In this document: positions 63,812 to 64,000 of the stretch, one piece after another
Layout: every line of letters starts with the position of its first letter
Numbering within the stretch: position 1 is the first letter of the stretch
From: Bacteroidota bacterium
Lineage (GTDB): Bacteria > Bacteroidota > Bacteroidia > Sphingobacteriales > Sphingobacteriaceae
Assembly (NCBI GenBank): GCA_018828585.1
Contig: JAHJVW010000128.1
Location: 27,187-91,186, forward strand
Direction of reading: 5' to 3'
Length of the DNA stretch: 64,000 nucleotides
The notes under the pieces: generated by a model
Databases searched by the model: none
Seen by the model: the letters and a program-made list of their open reading frames with translations, nothing else
Told to the model about the DNA's origin: nothing
Position numbers and translations under genes: made by a program

Positions 63812-64000
63812 TTAAGCTAAAATTTCTTTAATATCAGCATCAGAAAGTGACTTAATAAAGCTTTCTTCTGTAGTGATTAAACTTTTAGCTACGCGAAGTT
63901 TTTTGTGTTGTAGGGCAAGAATTTTCTCTTCTACCGTGTCTTTTGTGATGAATTTATAGATAAACACATTTTTAGTTTGCCCTATTCGATGCGTTCTATC
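63812..64000 (-). CDS. SNF2-type DEAD/DEAH helicase, C-terminal fragment (cut by window edge)
   Basis: Translated by hand: the last 63 codons of a gene that runs off the window. The fragment starts DRTHRIGQTKNVFIYKFITK, the motif VI region of SNF2-family helicases. It then reads DTVEEKILALQHKKLRVAKS and ends DIKEILA before a TAA stop. Bacterial SNF2 proteins are DNA-dependent translocases acting on transcription or repair complexes. The N-terminal domains are out of view. Confidence 0.85.
   Translation of the reverse strand, partial: DRTHRIGQTKNVFIYKFITKDTVEEKILALQHKKLRVAKSLITTEESFIKSLSDADIKEILA

Overview
The window is AT-rich chromosomal DNA from a Bacteroidota bacterium, most likely family Sphingobacteriaceae and Pedobacter-like. 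The evidence is family-level: DUF4834, DUF3570/DUF4266, a Big_5 lipoprotein, LytTR/LytS pairs, sdhCAB order, TAnnTTTG-type promoter boxes and very weak Shine-Dalgarno sequences. There is no phage, plasmid, CRISPR, rRNA or recognisable tRNA. It is mostly core-genome housekeeping DNA, with accessory material at roughly 0.5-1.1 kb and 48.5-49.9 kb.

Layout. 0-8 kb: upp (partial), a REP-associated Y1 transposase with palindromes, a polysaccharide-deacetylase-like gene, uvrB, DUF4834, dapF, an HtrA protease and an orphan pdeM. 8-16 kb: sdhCAB, a DUF1028 protein, an aldo/keto reductase, an AraC-Ogt repair protein and a dipeptide epimerase. 16-21 kb: gltX, then a tight five-gene redox operon (Rieske, thioredoxin, ApbE, DUF4266 lipoprotein, DUF3570 barrel) that is little understood. 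21-31 kb: pirin, ABC-F, two canonical parS sites in front of mnmG, a Big_5 lipoprotein, gamma-carbonic anhydrase and nadB. A 440-bp AT-rich gap with DnaA-box-like sequences separates nadB from nadA, and a third parS-like site lies inside nadA. Together these suggest the region is close to the chromosome origin.

32-44 kb: S41 protease, thiL, MaoC protein, histidine kinase, feoAB, a 46-aa lipoprotein missed by the ORF track, VanZ, gcvH and trpC-trpG-trpE. trpE is preceded by a leader peptide with tandem Trp codons and an intrinsic terminator (trp attenuator). The trp cluster lacks trpD, trpF, trpB and trpA here. 44-48.5 kb: two secreted amidohydrolase genes holding three domains, of which only one keeps the metal-binding HxH motif. 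49-49.8 kb: a HEPN-like gene enclosed by inverted GTTAGGGCT ends with a long imperfect palindrome behind it, resembling an integron gene cassette.

50-64 kb: a MarR regulator with palindromic operators on both sides, controlling an electrophile/redox-stress operon (MDR reductase, FrnE-like DsbA, Fe-alcohol dehydrogenase, PfpI/Hsp31-like). Then aldo/keto reductase, truA, NUDIX, PlsC, and a LytTR/LytS two-component pair divergent from a 65-aa membrane peptide with a LytTR-like direct repeat between them. Last come a proline iminopeptidase-like lipoprotein, glnS, an amidase lipoprotein and the C-terminus of a SNF2-type helicase.

Across the window, four intergenic spacers (sdhA-sdhB, trpG-trpC, trpE-trpG, downstream of glnS) consist of degenerate 7-nt tandem repeats arranged as inverted arms. 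This is a dispersed repeat family worth genome-wide study. All functional calls come from reading motifs; no searches were run.
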